A DNA stretch of 64,000 nucleotides from Pseudoalteromonas sp. Scap06 (GTDB taxonomy: Bacteria; Pseudomonadota; Gammaproteobacteria; Enterobacterales; Alteromonadaceae): NCBI RefSeq assembly GCF_013394165.1, contig NZ_CP041330.1, positions 1,163,501-1,227,500 on the forward strand. The letters are read 5' to 3'. The notes below the pieces were generated by a model that saw only the letters and a program-made list of their open reading frames with translations, searched no databases and was not told where the DNA came from. The position numbers and the translations under genes were made by a program. Below, piece by piece: positions 62,590 through 64,000 of the stretch. How positions within the stretch are numbered: position 1 is the stretch's first letter; every line of letters starts with the position of its first letter.

Positions 62590-62675
62590 TAGCTCAAACC
62601 TGACGCTAGCTACGGAAAAAACCTCTCATTTAGAACAAAATACTAAATTTAAGTTTTGCTATCGATAAGATTTTC
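62590..62675. repeat. diverged partial copy of MITE-like repeat
   Basis: The stretch from GCTCAAACCTGACGCTAGC to TTTTGCTATCGATAAG aligns with the interior of the element at 62980-63060 (GCTAAACCAGACGCTAGT ... TTTGCCATTAACAGG), with shared blocks CTCAT, TAGAACAA and GACGCTAG. Ends are not preserved. Confidence 0.6.
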
Positions 62676-62943
62676 ATGCCTCACAATAGAGTACTAATAT
62701 TAAGCTATTTATATAAAAGCAGTGGTACAAGGATCTTAAATGGAAGTGGTGGCTGTGCTTCGTTTGATACATAAGCGAAAGTCGGCATAAGCTTATTTCT
62801 ATTAACACCATTACAATGCCACAAAATGTATTAAGAGCGTTGATGTAAACTGTTTAACTAATCGCTTATAAGGGATATGAGAAGCTTGATGATGCTAATG
62901 TGTTTGATTGGGTCTCACTAGGTGGGTACTACTATTAGTAATA

Positions 62944-63108
62944 TAATACCAATCCGCAATAATACATAATCATTTTACGGGGCTAAACCAGACGCTAGTT
63001 GAGTTAAAAATTTCTCATATAGAACAACTAAACATCGAAATTCTTGCTTTGCCATTAACAGGTTTATCTAGCTCAATATAGGTTACTTAATTAAGTGAAT
63101 TGGTACTA
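62944..63108. mobile_element. MITE-like element, 165 bp
   Basis: Imperfect terminal inverted repeats TAATACCAATCCGC and the complement of GTGAATTGGTACTA (11 of 14 matches) bound a non-coding 165-bp unit. A second diverged copy of its interior lies 350 bp upstream. It encodes no transposase. Classification as a miniature element is inferred from these ends and the duplicate. Confidence 0.6.
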
Positions 63109-63116
63109 GACAATAA

Positions 63117-63153
63117 AAAAACCCGAAATGGCCATTGCCGTTTCGGGTTTTAA
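63117..63153 (-). terminator. AGCS symporter terminator
   Basis: AAAACCCGAAA / TTTCGGGTTTT with a 13-nt loop lies directly after the symporter gene. The A tract at the left gives a T run on the minus strand. Confidence 0.92.
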
Positions 63154-63170
63154 CTTAAATCTCTTTAAAG

Positions 63171-64000
63171 TTATTTGTGCCAAATACCTTTCGGAATAGT
63201 TTTATTAAGCTTGTTGTTTTTACTTGGATCAAACGTCGGTAACTTTCCAGCACGTCGTTGAGCGTTGTAATCTTTGGCAAGCCATACCACAACTCCTGAG
63301 AGCATAAATAGCGCGATTACGTTTACAATCGCCATTAGGCCCATAGACACATCAGCTAGAGTCCACACTAATGGTAATTCACCAAGGGCACCAAACATCA
63401 CCATACCTAACACTAATAATCTGAAGATCAGCATGCCAGATGCGTGGTTATGCTCTAAAAACAATAAGTTCGTTTCTGCATAAGAGTAGTTAGCTACAAT
63501 TGATGTAAAAGCAAAAAACAAAATAGCGACTGCAACAAATATTGCGCCCCAGCTACCAACATGCTCCTCAAGCGCTGCTTGTGTAAGTGCTATACCCGTT
63601 ACATCAGAGCCTGGTACTAACTGTTCTGATAATAAAATAAGCGCGGCAGTGGCAGTACAAATTATAATGGTATCTACAAATACACCTAGCATTTGTACAT
63701 AACCTTGTGATGCAGGGTGAGGTGGGTTAGGAGTTGCAGTTGCTGCAGCGTTAGCTGCGCTACCCATACCCGCTTCGTTTGAGAATAACCCGCGCTTGAT
63801 CCCTTGGATCATTGCTTGCATTACACCATAACCAATTGCACCAGCGCCAGCTTGTTCAAGACCAAAGGCACTTCTAATTACATGCATAAACACATCAGGC
63901 AACTCAGTGTAATTTACAGCACATATATACAGTGCAACAATTAAGTAGGCAGCGGCCATAAATGGCACTGCTAATTCAGCAAATCGTGAAATTGTTTTTA
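63171..64000 (-). CDS. AGCS sodium:alanine symporter, 3' part
   Basis: The reading frame runs out of the window on the right, so only the C-terminal 275 residues are seen. The part present begins TISRFAELAVPFMAAAYLIV and contains GYGVMQAMIQGIKRGLFSNEAGMGSA in two halves (GLFSNEAGMGSA is the AGCS signature), then several membrane helices. The family imports alanine or glycine with Na+ across the inner membrane. A strong terminator follows. Confidence 0.93.
   Translation of the reverse strand, partial: KTISRFAELAVPFMAAAYLIVALYICAVNYTELPDVFMHVIRSAFGLEQAGAGAIGYGVMQAMIQGIKRGLFSNEAGMGSAANAAATATPNPPHPASQGYVQMLGVFVDTIIICTATAALILLSEQLVPGSDVTGIALTQAALEEHVGSWGAIFVAVAILFFAFTSIVANYSYAETNLLFLEHNHASGMLIFRLLVLGMVMFGALGELPLVWTLADVSMGLMAIVNVIALFMLSGVVVWLAKDYNAQRRAGKLPTFDPSKNNKLNKTIPKGIWHK

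Larger units (their letters stand above)
62409..63116. other. intergenic region with two repeat copies
   Basis: This 708-bp stretch has no supported gene. It holds a 165-bp MITE-like element (62944-63108) and an older diverged partial copy near 62590-62675. In between, fragments such as LDDANVFDWVSLGGYYY can be read near 62889-62937, perhaps a decayed coding remnant, but no family is recognisable. Confidence 0.5.

Noticed and set aside
62889..62937. Possible protein fragment LDDANVFDWVSLGGYYY
   Set aside because: It is too short and has no recognisable family; it cannot be told from chance.

Overview
The window looks like a chromosomal segment of a marine gammaproteobacterium of the Alteromonadales, most likely Pseudoalteromonas. 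This rests on the AT-rich composition, the Mrp-type Na+/H+ antiporter, two FadE paralogues, and gene orders shared with enteric relatives (mltD-gloB-methyltransferase-rnhA-dnaQ-tRNA-Asp; purM-purN; cmoA-cmoB; uvrY-uvrC-pgsA-tRNA Gly/Cys/Leu). The genus is inferred from familiarity, not from a database search.

Layout. 0-1.6 kb: 3' end of nlpI and an overlapping putative secreted metallopeptidase. 1.9-7.7 kb: six-gene mrp antiporter operon with a fused A/B subunit. 7.8-11.5 kb: a DUF2059 protein, a MerR-type regulator overlapping a copper P-type ATPase, and a decayed cupredoxin gene. 11.6-13.2 kb: a TIGR02450 protein and three tandem EF-hand proteins. 13.3-16.4 kb: M28 peptidase and a GH109-like oxidoreductase. 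16.5-23.4 kb: the mltD-dnaQ block, a TIGR03503 protein and an array of identical tRNA-Asp genes. 23.7-28.1 kb: an ABC system and fadE. 28.4-30.4 kb: an AT-rich S66/MccF-like gene and a class II amidotransferase. 30.5-34.9 kb: DUF3108, purN-purM, cmoB-cmoA. 35-46.9 kb: mixed housekeeping genes (DUF3334, aspS, pentapeptide protein, hydrolases, 2OG oxygenase, rhlE) and a SatD/DUF3307 operon divergent from a NYN-domain gene. 46.9-56.6 kb: nudC-metC, an ABC exporter operon ending in a PH-domain protein, a porin, a second fadE and cysK. 57-64 kb: a DAACS symporter, uvrY-uvrC-pgsA, an eight-gene tRNA array (Gly, Cys, Leu), a repeat-bearing spacer and the 3' part of an AGCS symporter.

Most striking observations. 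(1) A synthetic Illumina Nextera adapter is embedded in the tRNA-Asp array. It is flanked by a 43-44 bp duplicated insert, so about 98 bp there is an assembly artefact. (2) Three inverted repeats spaced exactly 28 bp apart lie between satD and the NYN gene, while the DUF3307 gene in the same locus carries an in-frame stop at codon 22. (3) Several genes are caught decaying: a cupredoxin after copA, the OsmC half of a hydrolase-OsmC fusion, and the DUF3307 gene. (4) A fadE terminator is built into the coding sequence of the convergent neighbour. No clearly new multi-gene defence or biosynthetic system is evident. The nearest candidates are the SatD/DUF3307/NYN locus and the ABC pair preceded by a short hydrophobic ORF.
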